DNA from: Hyphomicrobiales bacterium
GTDB taxonomy: Bacteria; Pseudomonadota; Alphaproteobacteria; Rhizobiales; Beijerinckiaceae
Direction: 5' to 3'
DNA length: 55,706 bases
Assembly: GCA_019247605.1 (NCBI GenBank)
Contig: JAFBAS010000064.1
Location: 1 to 55,706, forward strand
Part shown: positions 1 through 9,274 of the stretch, piece after piece
Layout: every line of letters starts with the position of its first letter
Position numbering within the stretch: position 1 is the stretch's first letter
Notes under the pieces: generated by a model
What the model saw: only the letters and a program-made list of their open reading frames with translations
What the model was told of the DNA's origin: nothing
The model's database searches: none
Position numbers and translations under genes: made by a program

Positions 1-113
1 GCATTTGGCTCGTCAGCTTCATGAGATATGATCTGGGCTTCATCGACTTGGAGCAGAGGACTTTGCAGCCCCTCGACAACCCGTTCGGCCCGAGGTTGTC
101 ACCCATGTCTTAG
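1..113 (+). CDS. IS481-like transposase, C-terminal fragment (5' cut by window edge)
   Basis: Reading from base 3 gives 36 codons and a TAG stop. The peptide contains FMRYDLGFIDLEQRTLQPLD and ends NPFGPRLSPMS, which I recognise as the usual tail of IS481-type DDE transposases (integrase-core rve family) of alphaproteobacteria. The catalytic residues would lie upstream and are not in the window, so activity cannot be judged. The fragment is followed at once by the IS end (positions 114-147). It reads toward the tRNA-Arg gene but stops before it. The family call rests on the tail motif only. Confidence 0.75.
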   Translation, partial: IWLVSFMRYDLGFIDLEQRTLQPLDNPFGPRLSPMS

Positions 114-132
114 GAACGAATTGTCACCCATG

Positions 133-147
133 TGTCCGGTCCGGACA
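133..147. repeat. Palindromic tip of the IS end
   Basis: TGTCCGGTCCGGACA is a perfect 7-bp inverted repeat around a central T. It ends in ACA, as IS481-type termini do, so it probably forms part of the transposase-binding terminal repeat. The exact outer base is inferred. Confidence 0.6.
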
Positions 148-156
148 TGGAATTGC

Positions 157-233
157 TGGCGACCCCGGCAGGACTCGAACCTGCGACCAACAGCTTAGAA
201 GGCTGCTGCTCTATCCAGCTGAGCTACGGGGCC
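157..233 (-). tRNA. tRNA-Arg (anticodon TCT)
   Basis: The reverse complement folds as a full 77-nt cloverleaf. The acceptor stem is GGCCCCG against CGGGGTC, the discriminator is G, and CCA is encoded at 157-159. The T loop is TTCGAGT. The anticodon loop CTTCTAA carries TCT (plus-strand 197-199), which reads AGA and AGG. The gene looks intact despite the IS end about 10 bp from its 3' end. Confidence 0.96.
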
Positions 234-381
234 TTGAGCCTCATTTGCGGGAGACCCTCGCGTCGCGCAAGCGCCATCCAAGGCCAGGGCACATCCCACC
301 CAAGGCGGGAGGCACGCAATTACCACGCAAATCTGAACAACTACCCGCGCCCATTCGGAGTCGGCTTCGCCGCCGGTTCGC

Positions 382-687
382 TCAGTGCGTCCATTGGCCG
401 ATGCGGTTGAAGCGAAAATTGTCCGAATAGGACATCGGCCGGCGCTTTGTTTCCTTGGGCTCCTCCAAACGAAAGGCGATGCCCTCGCGCTTGGCAAAAG
501 CAATGGCCTCTTCTTTCGTATCGAAGGAGAGTCTCACCTGGCCCAGCATATCGGTGGAGGAAGTCCAACCCATCAGCGGTTCGGCATCGCGCTTTTCCTG
601 CGGTTCGAACTCGAGCCGCCACTGCTTCGTGTTGCCCGCACCCGATTGCATGGCGCTTCGAGCGGGGCGATAGATGCGGGCGCTCAT
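382..687 (-). CDS. NDUFS4-like ETC complex I subunit
   Basis: This 101-aa protein matches the 'ETC complex I subunit conserved region' family (PF04800), the bacterial relatives of mitochondrial NDUFS4 (18-kDa subunit). The family signature is clear: W-R-L-E-F-E-P, then LMGWTSSTDMLGQVRLSF and TKEEAIAFAKREG. In alphaproteobacteria and mitochondria this accessory subunit binds the NADH-oxidising arm of complex I and helps its assembly. The ATG at 687 follows an AGGAG. The gene stands alone between two tRNA genes, far from any nuo gene in view. It is of normal length. Confidence 0.85.
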   Translation of the reverse strand: MSARIYRPARSAMQSGAGNTKQWRLEFEPQEKRDAEPLMGWTSSTDMLGQVRLSFDTKEEAIAFAKREGIAFRLEEPKETKRRPMSYSDNFRFNRIGQWTH

Positions 688-746
688 GTGCTCACTCCTG
701 GAAAAGGCATGGTGCGAAGACTTTTTGCGTCGCCACTCTCGTCGGC

Positions 747-823
747 TGGTCGGGGCAGCAGGATTCGAACCTGCGACCTGTAGTACCCAAAACTACCGCG
801 CTACCAGACTGCGCCATGCCCCG
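747..823 (-). tRNA. tRNA-Pro (anticodon TGG)
   Basis: The reverse complement gives a 77-nt cloverleaf beginning CGGGGCA, with an encoded CCA at 747-749 and a TTCGAAT T loop. The anticodon loop is TTTGGGT with anticodon TGG (plus-strand 787-789), which reads CCA and other Pro codons by wobble. C at the first position is typical of tRNA-Pro. It probably precedes the NDUFS4-like gene and tRNA-Arg in one transcription direction. Confidence 0.96.
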
Positions 824-950
824 GACCTTGGTCTAACCGTTGGAAAACGGGGAGTTTTTCGTCCCGTCTTCAAGAGAGCGCGTTCCTATCATAAGACGAA
901 TAGATAGGGAAGAACGCTCCTGGACGAACACGGGTTACGGGGAGGACACA

Positions 951-1949
951 ATGGAGAATCGGGTTTTCGGACGCACGGGGCTTTCCATCTCGATCCTTGG
1001 CTTCGGCTGCGGGGCGGTGGGCGGCCTCATGGTGCGCGGCGAGCCGGCCGATCAGGAACGCGCCGTCTCGCAAGCGCTCGAAGCGGGGGTGAATTATTTC
1101 GACACGGCCGTGCAATACGGGAACGGCGCCTCGGAAAGCAATCTCGGCCGCGTGCTCGGGAAGCTGCGTGCAACGAACGCGATCGTCGGCACCAAGGTCG
1201 AATTGCCGGCGGCGGATTTCGGACGAATCGGCGATGCGGTCGCGCGATCGCTCGAATCCAGCCTCAGGCGTCTTGCCCTCGAGCGCGTCGGCATCTTCTA
1301 TTTGCACAACCCGATCAGGGCGCAAAGCGACGAGAAGGCGCTCGGCGTTTGGCAAGTGCTCGACGAGGTGGTGCCCGCTTTCGATCGGCTGCGGAGACAA
1401 GGGAAGGTGCAGTTTCTCGGCTTCACCGGGATCGGCGATACCGAGGCGTTGAAGCAGGTGACCGATGCGCGCGTCTTCGACGGCGCGCAGGTGGTCTACA
1501 ACATGCTCAATCCTTCGGCGGCAAGCGCGGTGCCGGCCCACTACCCGGCGCAAGACTACGGCTCCCTCTTCGGGCACACGCAGGCGTCGGGCGTCGGCGT
1601 GGTCGGGATCAGGGTGCTCGCCGGCGGTGCGCTCTCCGGCAGTGCCGAACGCCACCCGGTCGCCTCACCGGCGCCCGCCCCGATCGGCTCGGCGCTGAGC
1701 TATGAGGGCGACCTCGAGCGCGCCCGCCGTTTCCTTCCGCTGGTCGAGGAAGGACACGCCGCGAACCTTGCCGAGGCCGCGATCCGATTTGCGATCTCGC
1801 ACCCAGCGATGGGCACGATCCTCGTCGGCATGGCAAGCCTCGAGCAATGGCAGCACGCCCTCGCTGCGGTGCGCAAGGGCCCCCTGCCCCAACCGGCGCT
1901 CGACCGCATCACCATGCTGCAACGAGGGTTTGGTGGGGAGGTGCGGTAA
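951..1949 (+). CDS. Aldo/keto reductase family protein
   Basis: A 332-aa NAD(P)H-dependent oxidoreductase of the AKR superfamily, expected to reduce aldehydes or ketones in the cytoplasm with a TIM-barrel fold. The protein opens RVFGRTGLSISILGFG. The usual catalytic tetrad is visible as D51, Y56, K82 and H119, the last in FYLHNP. The C-terminal part keeps an AIRFAISHPAMGTILVG segment typical of the cofactor-binding end. The ATG at 951 is chosen because GGAGGA sits about 5 bases upstream and the homology begins there, although the frame is open further upstream. The substrate is unknown. It stands upstream of a cupredoxin gene with a 175-bp gap. Confidence 0.85.
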   Translation: MENRVFGRTGLSISILGFGCGAVGGLMVRGEPADQERAVSQALEAGVNYFDTAVQYGNGASESNLGRVLGKLRATNAIVGTKVELPAADFGRIGDAVARSLESSLRRLALERVGIFYLHNPIRAQSDEKALGVWQVLDEVVPAFDRLRRQGKVQFLGFTGIGDTEALKQVTDARVFDGAQVVYNMLNPSAASAVPAHYPAQDYGSLFGHTQASGVGVVGIRVLAGGALSGSAERHPVASPAPAPIGSALSYEGDLERARRFLPLVEEGHAANLAEAAIRFAISHPAMGTILVGMASLEQWQHALAAVRKGPLPQPALDRITMLQRGFGGEVR

Positions 1950-2124
1950 GCCAATGCCGACATCCGGAGGCGAATGCGAGCTCGCGGAAATGGGGAAAGC
2001 CGGCGGAACCATTACGAAAAAGAGTCGTTTTCGACCAATCTCTTCTAGACTAGCTGTGCGGAGCAGGATGAACCCGCTTTCGGGGCGCCGCAATTTTCGT
2101 AACGCGAACTTCTGGAGACAAGCA

Positions 2125-2574
2125 ATGAGACGGCATGGGAGTTTCCGCACGCTCATGGTCTTGGCCATCCTCGTCGCGAGCTCTTTTCCCGCGGCCGCGG
2201 CAACGATCGTGAAGGTGGAGCTGCAAGACCCCTCCACCGACGATGCAATCAAATCCATGCAGATGAAATTGGACCGCGACAGTGTTCCGGCCGGCCAAGT
2301 TCGCTTCGAAGCCGTCAACGACTCCAAAAGCCTCGTGCACGAGATGATCGTGGTGAAAACCGATCACGACCCCTCATCTTTTCCCTATGATTCAAAGAAG
2401 GACGAGGTGATCGAAGCAAAGGTGAAAAGCCTCGGCGAGGTGTCGGAGCTCGAGCCCGGAAAATCGGGCCATCTTTCCGTGAACCTGAAACCGGGACGCT
2501 ATGTTCTATACTGCAATCAAGCCGGGCATATGCATCAAGGTATGTGGGCGCATTTCAGCGTGACGGCAAAATAG
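2125..2574 (+). CDS. Secreted cupredoxin-like (type 1 copper) protein
   Basis: A 149-aa protein with a Sec-type signal peptide (hydrophobic residues 10-26, AAA cleavage region) and a plastocyanin/azurin-like domain. The presumed type 1 copper ligands are H72 in LVHEM, C130 in LYCNQAGH, H135, and M140. The C-x4-H-x4-M spacing is that of mononuclear blue copper sites. The likely role is periplasmic electron transfer or copper binding; no partner redox enzyme is adjacent. The start follows a GGAG. It ends 26 bp from the convergent uvrA stop. Family relatives are often annotated simply as cupredoxin domain-containing protein. Confidence 0.8.
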   Translation: MRRHGSFRTLMVLAILVASSFPAAAATIVKVELQDPSTDDAIKSMQMKLDRDSVPAGQVRFEAVNDSKSLVHEMIVVKTDHDPSSFPYDSKKDEVIEAKVKSLGEVSELEPGKSGHLSVNLKPGRYVLYCNQAGHMHQGMWAHFSVTAK

Positions 2575-2600
2575 CTGCGCCACGGAGCTTCGCGCGCTCC

Positions 2601-5585
2601 TCATTCAGCCGCTGTCCGTCGGCCTTCCTTGGACGAGGCACGCGGAGCGGGTTGGCGCTCCAGAACCTCCTCGAGGAACTTGCCGGTGTAGCTCGAGGGC
2701 ACGCGCGCCACCGCCTCGGGCGTGCCCGTGGCCACGATCGTGCCTCCGGCATCTCCGCCCTCGGGCCCGAGATCGATGATGTGATCGGCCGTCTTGATCA
2801 CCTCGAGATTATGCTCGATCACGACGACGGTGTTGCCCTGCTCGACGAGTTCGTGGAGCACTTCGAGAAGTTTGGCGACATCGTGGAAGTGAAGTCCGGT
2901 CGTCGGCTCGTCGAGAATGTAGAGCGTGCGGCCCGTCGCGCGTTTCGATAATTCCTTGGCTAGCTTGACGCGCTGCGCCTCGCCTCCCGAGAGCGTCGTT
3001 GCCTGCTGACCGACATGTACATAGTCGAGCCCCACGCGCGCCAGCGTTCTCATCTTGTCGCGGATCGCGGGCACGGCGGCGAAGAGATCGCCGGCTTCCT
3101 CGACCGTCATGTCGAGCACGTCGGCAATCGACTTGCCGCGATATTTCACCTCGAGCGTCTCGCGATCGTAGCGCTTGCCCTTGCACACGTCGCAAGTAAC
3201 GTAGACGTCGGGTAAAAAATGCATCTCGATCTTGATGACGCCATCGCCCTGGCAGGCTTCACAGCGACCGCCCTTTACGTTGAACGAGAAGCGGCCCGGC
3301 TGGTAGCCACGCGCCTTCGCCTCCGGCAATTGGGCGAACCAATCGCGGATCGGCGTGAACGCCCCCGTGTAGGTCGCAGGGTTCGAGCGGGGTGTGCGCC
3401 CGATGGGCGATTGATCGATGTCGATCACCTTGTCGAGCTTGTCCAAACCCTCGATCCGATCATGCGGGGCAGGATGCTCATGAGAGCCGTTGAGCCGACG
3501 CGCCGCCGCTCGATAGAGAGTGTCGATGGTGAGCGTGGATTTGCCGCCGCCCGAGACGCCCGTGATGCAGGTGAAAAGACCGAGCGGAATATCGACCGTC
3601 ACTCCCTTCAAATTGTTGCCGCGCGCACCGATGATGCGCAAACTGTGCCCTTTGAGCGCTTTGCGCCGCTCGCGAGGAATCGCAATGGAGAGCGCTCCCG
3701 TGAGATATTTGCCCGTGAGTGAATTCGGATTGGCCATCACCTCGGCGGGCGAGCCTTCGGCAACGATCTCGCCGCCGTGGATTCCGGCGCCCGGTCCGAC
3801 GTCGACCACGTAATCGGCGGCGAGAATCGCATCCTCGTCGTGCTCGACGACGATCACCGTATTGCCGAGATCGCGCAACCTTTTCAGCGTTTCCAGGAGC
3901 CGCGCATTGTCGCGCTGATGCAAGCCGATCGAGGGCTCGTCGAGAACGTAGAGAACACCTGTGAGACCCGAGCCGATCTGTGAAGCCAGACGAATGCGCT
4001 GGCTCTCTCCGCCCGACAAGGTTGCCGAGGCGCGCGACAAGGTGAGGTATTCGAGGCCCACATCGACGAGGAAACGCAGACGATCGTTGATCTCCTTCAA
4101 GATGCGGTGCGCGATCTCGTTCTGCTTTGACGTGAGCCTCCCGCGAAGCGTCGCGAACCAGTCGAGCGCCTCGCGCACGGAGCGGCGTGTCGCCTGCGCG
4201 ATGTCGTCGCCGGCGACCTTCACGGCCAGCGCCTCGGGCTTGAGGCGGCGCCCCTTGCACGCCTCGCAAGGCGTCTCGGACATGTAGCGCCCGATCTCCT
4301 CGCGCGCCCATTCGCTGTCCGTCTCCTTGTAGCGGCGCTCGAGATTGCGGATCACGCCTTCGAAGGGCTTTTCGATCTCATAGGCGCGCAAGCCGTCATC
4401 ATAGGCCATGCGCACCTTCTCCTCGCCCGAGCCGTAGAGGATGGCGCGCTTCGTCGCCTCGGGAAGCTCGCGCCAGCGCGCCGATGTCGAAAAACGGAAA
4501 TGTTTGGCGAGCGCGTCGAGCGTCTGCCCATAGTAAGGGGAGGTCGAGCGTGCCCAGGGCGCGATGGCGCCGCGCTTCAACGTCGCGTTCTCATCGGGTA
4601 CAACGAGCTCGGGATCGATGCGCATCTCATGGCCGAGCCCGTCGCACACCGGGCAAGCGCCATAGGGGTTGTTGAAGGAAAACAAGCGCGGCTCGATTTC
4701 GGGTATCGTGAACCCCGAGACCGGGCAGGCGAATTTCGAGGAGAAGGTGATGCGCTTTTCTGCGCCTCTTTCGTCCTTCTCGTCTGCGAATTCGACGATG
4801 GCGATGCCGTCGGCGAGATCGAGCGCGGTTTCGAGGCTTTCCGATAGCCTCGCGGCGATATCCGCACGCACGACGAGACGATCCACCACGACATCGATGT
4901 CGTGCTTGATTTTCTTGTCGAGCGCGGGCGCGGCATCGAGTTCGTAGAAGGCGCCGTCGATCTTAACCCGCTGAAAGCCCTTTTTCTGAAATTCGAGCAT
5001 CTCCTTGCGATATTCGCCCTTTCGTCCCCGGACGACCGGTGCAAGAAGATAGAGCCGCGTCTTCTCGGGCAGAGCGAGCACCCGATCGACCATTTGCGAA
5101 ACGGTTTGGCTTTCGATGGGCAGACCCGTGGCCGGTGAGATGGGGACGCCGGCGCGCGCCCAAAGAAGGCGCATGTAATCGTAGATTTCCGTGACGGTGC
5201 CTACCGTCGAGCGTGGATTCTTCGATGTCGTTTTCTGCTCGATGGAGATCGCCGGCGAGAGCCCTTCGATGAGATCGACATCGGGCTTTTGCATCATTTC
5301 GAGGAACTGACGGGCATAGGCCGAGAGGCTCTCGACATAGCGGCGCTGGCCTTCCGCGTAGATCGTGTCGAAGGCAAGCGACGACTTGCCCGAGCCAGAA
5401 AGACCAGTGAAAACGACGAGCTTGTCACGCGGAATTGTGAGGTCGACACCCTTGAGATTGTGCTCTCGCGCGCCACGGATCGAGATCACGCGTTGCGGCG
5501 CCTCGAAGAGCCTCTCAACCGCGCTCGGGTCGGCGCGCGAAGGCGATTTCAGCGCTGGCTTCGGCGGAGGTTTGGGGGCTGACAT
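2601..5585 (-). CDS. uvrA: Excinuclease ABC subunit UvrA
   Basis: The 994-aa damage-recognition ATPase of nucleotide excision repair, which loads UvrB on damaged DNA. Two ABC ATPase modules are seen. The first Walker A is GLSGSGKSS at residues 61-69 and the second is GVSGGGKST in the C-terminal half. Each has an ABC signature ([16 protein letters not shown] and [15 protein letters not shown]). Zinc-binding CxxC pairs are present, including CEACQGDG and CDVCKGKR. The start at 5585 begins [10 protein letters not shown], a short Pro-rich leader before the conserved core; the frame is open upstream, so the start is an inference. A LexA-type box lies 18 bases upstream. Length is normal for the family. 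Confidence 0.97.
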   Translation of the reverse strand: MSAPKPPPKPALKSPSRADPSAVERLFEAPQRVISIRGAREHNLKGVDLTIPRDKLVVFTGLSGSGKSSLAFDTIYAEGQRRYVESLSAYARQFLEMMQKPDVDLIEGLSPAISIEQKTTSKNPRSTVGTVTEIYDYMRLLWARAGVPISPATGLPIESQTVSQMVDRVLALPEKTRLYLLAPVVRGRKGEYRKEMLEFQKKGFQRVKIDGAFYELDAAPALDKKIKHDIDVVVDRLVVRADIAARLSESLETALDLADGIAIVEFADEKDERGAEKRITFSSKFACPVSGFTIPEIEPRLFSFNNPYGACPVCDGLGHEMRIDPELVVPDENATLKRGAIAPWARSTSPYYGQTLDALAKHFRFSTSARWRELPEATKRAILYGSGEEKVRMAYDDGLRAYEIEKPFEGVIRNLERRYKETDSEWAREEIGRYMSETPCEACKGRRLKPEALAVKVAGDDIAQATRRSVREALDWFATLRGRLTSKQNEIAHRILKEINDRLRFLVDVGLEYLTLSRASATLSGGESQRIRLASQIGSGLTGVLYVLDEPSIGLHQRDNARLLETLKRLRDLGNTVIVVEHDEDAILAADYVVDVGPGAGIHGGEIVAEGSPAEVMANPNSLTGKYLTGALSIAIPRERRKALKGHSLRIIGARGNNLKGVTVDIPLGLFTCITGVSGGGKSTLTIDTLYRAAARRLNGSHEHPAPHDRIEGLDKLDKVIDIDQSPIGRTPRSNPATYTGAFTPIRDWFAQLPEAKARGYQPGRFSFNVKGGRCEACQGDGVIKIEMHFLPDVYVTCDVCKGKRYDRETLEVKYRGKSIADVLDMTVEEAGDLFAAVPAIRDKMRTLARVGLDYVHVGQQATTLSGGEAQRVKLAKELSKRATGRTLYILDEPTTGLHFHDVAKLLEVLHELVEQGNTVVVIEHNLEVIKTADHIIDLGPEGGDAGGTIVATGTPEAVARVPSSYTGKFLEEVLERQPAPRASSKEGRRTAAE

Positions 5586-5602
5586 GAAGTTCGTGTGGCC
5601 CT

Positions 5603-5617
5603 GAACGTTTCTAGAAC
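5603..5617 (-). promoter_or_regulatory. LexA (SOS) box upstream of uvrA
   Basis: The plus strand reads GAAC-gtttcta-GAAC, equal to GTTC-N7-GTTC on the uvrA strand. This is exactly the alphaproteobacterial LexA operator pattern. It ends 18 bases from the uvrA ATG, where a repressor would block transcription. uvrA is a classic SOS gene in this group, so site and gene agree. Confidence 0.8.
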
Positions 5618-5694
5618 GCCTTATGTAGCGTGGCGCGCGCCCCATTGCACCCCATGTCCGCTCGCTCCGGCGCTCTTTTCCACCGGGCTCGACG

Positions 5695-6126
5695 TCACGG
5701 GGGCTTGCCCGGGCTATTCGCGGCTGGGAGGGTCCCGAGCCTTTCCTGAAAGCGCAACAGATAACCATCGGGGTCCTGCACGAGGAACTGGCGGCAGCGA
5801 AGGAGCATGTCCGCGCGCCGGTAGAGCTTCTCCTCGAGCGGAAGGAACATCGAAACGCCCTCGGCTCTGCATCTTTCGTGATACGCGTCGATCCCGGAGA
5901 TCTGGATCTGTAGATTGACCCCTCTTCCGAAGGGATGCGTGAGCTCGCCCGCGAGCCAGATGCGGCCTGTCGGCTGCTCGATCATGAGCTCCGCGCCATC
6001 GCGAGCGAGATACGCGAATCTTTCTTCGGCGCGATCGTAGAGAACGCGAAAGCCGAGGAGGTCCACATAAAAATGGAGGCTGCGCGCGAAATTCGAGCAA
6101 TAAAGCTCGGGAACCAGTTTTGCCAT
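5695..6126 (-). CDS. VOC family (glyoxalase/bleomycin-resistance-like) protein
   Basis: A 143-aa vicinal-oxygen-chelate fold protein. It opens with [20 protein letters not shown], has the mid-domain [20 protein letters not shown], and ends its core with [15 protein letters not shown], the familiar second half-site of this fold. Members act as metal-dependent lyases or dioxygenases, or simply bind drugs; the substrate here is unknown. The ATG at 6126 is taken because the conserved domain starts almost at once. It lies 34 bp downstream of the Mth938-like gene and may be the last gene of the yajC-secDF unit. Confidence 0.8.
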   Translation of the reverse strand: MAKLVPELYCSNFARSLHFYVDLLGFRVLYDRAEERFAYLARDGAELMIEQPTGRIWLAGELTHPFGRGVNLQIQISGIDAYHERCRAEGVSMFLPLEEKLYRRADMLLRCRQFLVQDPDGYLLRFQERLGTLPAANSPGKPP

Positions 6127-6160
6127 GATGCGCTCGATCTTGGGAGATGAGGGATGCGCC

Positions 6161-6547
6161 TCAGCCCACGGCGATGAGTGCCGCAGCGACACGCCTGTCT
6201 TCGGCGATCAGTACGTTGTAGGTGCGAGCCGCAGCCCCGGTCTGCATGGCATCGAGGCGAATTCCTGCCGCAGCCAAAGGCGCGCGCACACTCTCCTCGA
6301 TGAAGGAGGGCTGTGCGCCCGTACCGAGGAGAAGAACGTCGATCGCCTCGGCCTCCGCAATGATGGGCGCGAGAGCGGTCGCATCGATCTCGGAAACGCT
6401 GCGCACCGGCCATGCCCGAACGCCGGAAGGCAGCGCCAGGATCGAGCCGCGATGGCTCATGCCGGCAAAGCGGAAGCCGCCATTGCCATAGGCATCGAGC
6501 TGATGGCGGCCCGGGAGAAAACGGATTTGCTCGTTTTCGCTCGTCAT
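6161..6547 (-). CDS. Mth938-like (DUF498/NDUFAF3-type) protein
   Basis: A 128-aa protein of the DUF498/DUF598 family (Mth938, AAMDC, NDUFAF3). Characteristic parts are the YGNGGFRFAGMSHRGSIL stretch, the DVLLLGTGA motif, the GIRLDAMQTGAAARTYNVL block and the C-terminal LIAEDRRVAAALI. The mitochondrial relative NDUFAF3 helps assemble complex I; bacterial function is not settled. The position just after secF is a common arrangement in alphaproteobacteria. The ATG at 6547 is chosen as the first one in front of the domain. No membrane segment is seen. Confidence 0.82.
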   Translation of the reverse strand: MTSENEQIRFLPGRHQLDAYGNGGFRFAGMSHRGSILALPSGVRAWPVRSVSEIDATALAPIIAEAEAIDVLLLGTGAQPSFIEESVRAPLAAAGIRLDAMQTGAAARTYNVLIAEDRRVAAALIAVG

Positions 6548-6614
6548 CGATAAAGACCTGCCTGCCGCTTGCGCACGTCGACCTTTGCAGCGCGCCGATG
6601 GCTTGCGGAATGCA

Positions 6615-7589
6615 TCACGCCGAGGCGCGCGCGCTCGTCGATTTCTTTGCAGCCGCGAGCTTGCCCTTCTCCTCAGAGGCGATCTCCGCATCCGTCTTGC
6701 CGTGCACGCCGAGATAGATGAGTGAAGGCGAAGAGATGAAAATCGCCGAGTAGGTGGAGACGATTACGCCGCACAGCATCACCTTGGCGAAATCCTCGAT
6801 CGCCTGCCCGCCGAAGACCACGAGTGCGAGGAGCGACAAGGCCGCGGTCGTCGCCGTCATCGAGGTCCGCGCCAATGTCGAGTTCACGGAAAGATCGAGA
6901 AGCTCGGCTATCGGCATGCGCCGATACCGGCGCAAGAGCTCGCGCGTCCGGTCGAAGACCACGACGGTCTCGTTGAGCGAATAGCCGATGATCGTCAGGA
7001 TCGCTGCGATCGACGTCATGTTGAATTCGATGCGCGTGATCAGGAAGAAACCCATGGTGAGCACGATGTCGTGCATGGTGCCGATGATGGCGCCGATGGC
7101 GAATTGCAGCTCGAACCGAAACCACAGATAGACGAGCACCGCCACGATCGCGAGGAGAACGCCGATGGTGCCGTTCTGCACGAGCTCGCCCGAAACGCGC
7201 GGACCCACCGTCTCGACGCGCCGGAATTCATAGTTCGGATCGAGCGCCGCATGCACCTTGCGCACCGTCTCGCTTTGCGCCTGCTCGCCTCCGGGCTGGG
7301 CGCCATAGCGCAATGAGACACCCTCGCCATTGTTGAACTCTTGTGCCTGGACCTCGCCGTTGACCAAACCCTCTAGGGTTTGGCGCAAGAGCGCGACATC
7401 GGCCTTGCCGGATTTCGCCTGCAGCTCGATGAGCGTGCCACCCGTGAAATCGATGCCGAAGTTGAGGCCGACCGTGATGAAGAGGAAGGCCGCGACGAGA
7501 GAGCAAGCCGCCGAGAAGGGGAAGCTCACTTTGCGAAACCGGACAAACCGGAACTTCGTGCCGTCAGGAATGATGCGAAGAAGCTTCAT
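6615..7589 (-). CDS. secF: Protein translocase subunit SecF
   Basis: A 324-aa inner-membrane subunit of the SecDF complex, which uses the proton gradient to pull proteins out of SecYEG on the periplasmic side. It has an N-terminal membrane helix followed by NFGIDFTGGTLIEL, the usual first-loop motif, and a block of five further helices with the family segments GYSLNETVVVFDRTRE and TLARTSMTA. The ATG at 7589 is preferred over 7595 because the GAGGGA Shine-Dalgarno is 6 bases before it and directly abuts the other. It begins 10 bases after the secD stop. Confidence 0.95.
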   Translation of the reverse strand: MKLLRIIPDGTKFRFVRFRKVSFPFSAACSLVAAFLFITVGLNFGIDFTGGTLIELQAKSGKADVALLRQTLEGLVNGEVQAQEFNNGEGVSLRYGAQPGGEQAQSETVRKVHAALDPNYEFRRVETVGPRVSGELVQNGTIGVLLAIVAVLVYLWFRFELQFAIGAIIGTMHDIVLTMGFFLITRIEFNMTSIAAILTIIGYSLNETVVVFDRTRELLRRYRRMPIAELLDLSVNSTLARTSMTATTAALSLLALVVFGGQAIEDFAKVMLCGVIVSTYSAIFISSPSLIYLGVHGKTDAEIASEEKGKLAAAKKSTSARASA

Positions 7590-7599
7590 GCGCATTCCC

Positions 7600-9201
7600 T
7601 CAGAAAGGCAGGACCTGCGGCCGGCGCACGCGATACCACAGGCCGATCATCATGCGCGTCATGGTGACGGCGGTGATCACCGTGGTGAGCACGCCGAACA
7701 CCATGGTGAGGGCGAAGCCCTTCACCGGCCCCGATCCCATCAGGAAGAGAATAAAGGCCGCGATCAACATCGTGGCATTTGAATCGATGATGGTCGCGAA
7801 AGCGCGCGTGAAGCCCGCTTCGAGTGCCGAAACAAGAGCGCGCCCGTTATGCACCTCCTCTCGAATGCGCTCATAGATGAGCACGTTCGAGTCGACGGCA
7901 GTGCCGATCGTCAAAACGATGCCGGCGATGCCCGGCAGCGTGAGCGTCGCGCCAAACGCCGACATCAGCGCGAAGATGAACATCACGTGGATGAGCAGGG
8001 CGAAATTGGCGAAAAAGCCGAAGACGCCGTAGACCGCGAACATGAAGAGCGCGACGAAGGCCGAGGCCACATAGGTCGCAAGCTTGCCGGCCGCAATCGA
8101 ATCCGCCCCAAGCCCGGGGCCGACCGTGCGTTCCTCGACGATGGTGAGCGGAGCCGGCAAGGCGCCGGCACGCAGCAGCACCGCAAGGTTGCTCGCGGCT
8201 TCCACCGTGAAGCGGCCGGAGATCTGTCCCTGGCCTCCCGGAATCGGCCCGTTCACCCGCGGCGCCGAGATCACCTTGTTGTCGAGCACGATCGCGAGGA
8301 GACGTCCGACATTTTCCGCGGTCGCGCGCCCGAAACGCTGGCCGCCTCGCACGTTGAAGCGGAAATTCACGATGGGCTCGTTGGTGCGCGGATCGAAACC
8401 GGGCTGCGCGTCGACGAGGTCGGCGCCGTCGACGATCACTTGCTTTTCCACAGGGAGCGTTCCCCCCGTCTCCTGTGAAGGGAGCTGCTCGACGTCGCCG
8501 GGCGCCGCCCCTTGATCGGCGACAAAGCGAAATTCGAGATGCGCCGTTTGGCCGAGGAGGTCCTTGAGCTTTTGCGGGTCCTGCAAGCCCGGCACTTCGA
8601 CGAGAATGCGGTCGTTGCCCTGCCGCTGGATGTTCGGCTCGGTCGCGCCAAGCGCGTCGACGCGCCGCCTGATCACTTCGATCGATTGGTCGACCGCGTG
8701 GCGCACCTTGTCCGTGACGCCGGCATCCGTGATGACAAGGCGAACGAGCCCGTCATTGCCTTCCGTCACATCGAGCGTGCGCGGGCCGCCAAAACCCGCA
8801 TTGCCGACGGGCTGGCCGAGATCCCTCAGCGCTCCCATGACACGCGCGCGCTCGGCCGGGTCGGGGATGCGCACCTCGACGCCGCGTTGGGTCACCGTGA
8901 TGCCTCCCGGAAAACCAACCTTCTGGTCGTGCAGGATTCGTCGAACATCGTCCCGCAATTGATTGATTTGCGTTTTCGCGATGGCGGCGGCATCGACCTG
9001 CAAAAGCACATGCGAGCCGCCTTGCAGATCGAGCCCAAGCACGATCGATTGATGCGGCAGCAAGCCGGACGGCAAAAAGCCGAAACCGTTCCTCAAGGCG
9101 TCGCGCGCGCCCTGGGAAAGGAAATTCGGCATCACGAAGAGAAGGCCGAGCACGACGGTCAGCAATACGCCGATGATCTTGGCTCGCGAATAGCGCAGCA
9201 C
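7600..9201 (-). CDS. secD: Protein translocase subunit SecD
   Basis: A 533-aa inner-membrane partner of SecF. It shows an N-terminal helix, the LGLDLQGGSHVLLQVD motif, a large periplasmic region with RVDALGATEPNIQRQGNDRI, and the C-terminal membrane block with GTAVDSNVLIYERIREE. The start is taken as the GTG at 9201 (VLRYSRAKIIG), 11 bases after AAAGGAG. A TTG at 9228 would add nine residues but has no ribosome-binding site. The gene lies between yajC and secF in the standard order. Confidence 0.95.
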   Translation of the reverse strand: MLRYSRAKIIGVLLTVVLGLLFVMPNFLSQGARDALRNGFGFLPSGLLPHQSIVLGLDLQGGSHVLLQVDAAAIAKTQINQLRDDVRRILHDQKVGFPGGITVTQRGVEVRIPDPAERARVMGALRDLGQPVGNAGFGGPRTLDVTEGNDGLVRLVITDAGVTDKVRHAVDQSIEVIRRRVDALGATEPNIQRQGNDRILVEVPGLQDPQKLKDLLGQTAHLEFRFVADQGAAPGDVEQLPSQETGGTLPVEKQVIVDGADLVDAQPGFDPRTNEPIVNFRFNVRGGQRFGRATAENVGRLLAIVLDNKVISAPRVNGPIPGGQGQISGRFTVEAASNLAVLLRAGALPAPLTIVEERTVGPGLGADSIAAGKLATYVASAFVALFMFAVYGVFGFFANFALLIHVMFIFALMSAFGATLTLPGIAGIVLTIGTAVDSNVLIYERIREEVHNGRALVSALEAGFTRAFATIIDSNATMLIAAFILFLMGSGPVKGFALTMVFGVLTTVITAVTMTRMMIGLWYRVRRPQVLPF

Positions 9202-9274
9202 CGCTTGAACTTCTCCTTTGTCCTTCAACCACGGACAGGCGCGGCGGAGGACTTTTCAGACGCTCGTTTGGCCT

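Larger units (their letters stand above)
1..147 (+). mobile_element. Right end of an IS481-family insertion sequence
   Basis: The transposase tail is followed by non-coding DNA in which TTGTCACCCATGT, seen at 97-109 across the transposase stop region, is repeated at 121-133. A perfect 15-base palindrome, TGTCCGG-T-CCGGACA, follows at 133-147. IS481-family elements typically end in ...ACA, so base 147 is the likely boundary. The other end and any target duplication lie outside the window. The element stops about 10 bp short of the 3' end of tRNA-Arg. Confidence 0.65.

Noticed and set aside
885-908. CCTATC/GATAGG inverted repeat 43 bp upstream of the aldo/keto reductase
   Set aside because: Only 6 bp with a 12-base loop; expected by chance in a window this size.
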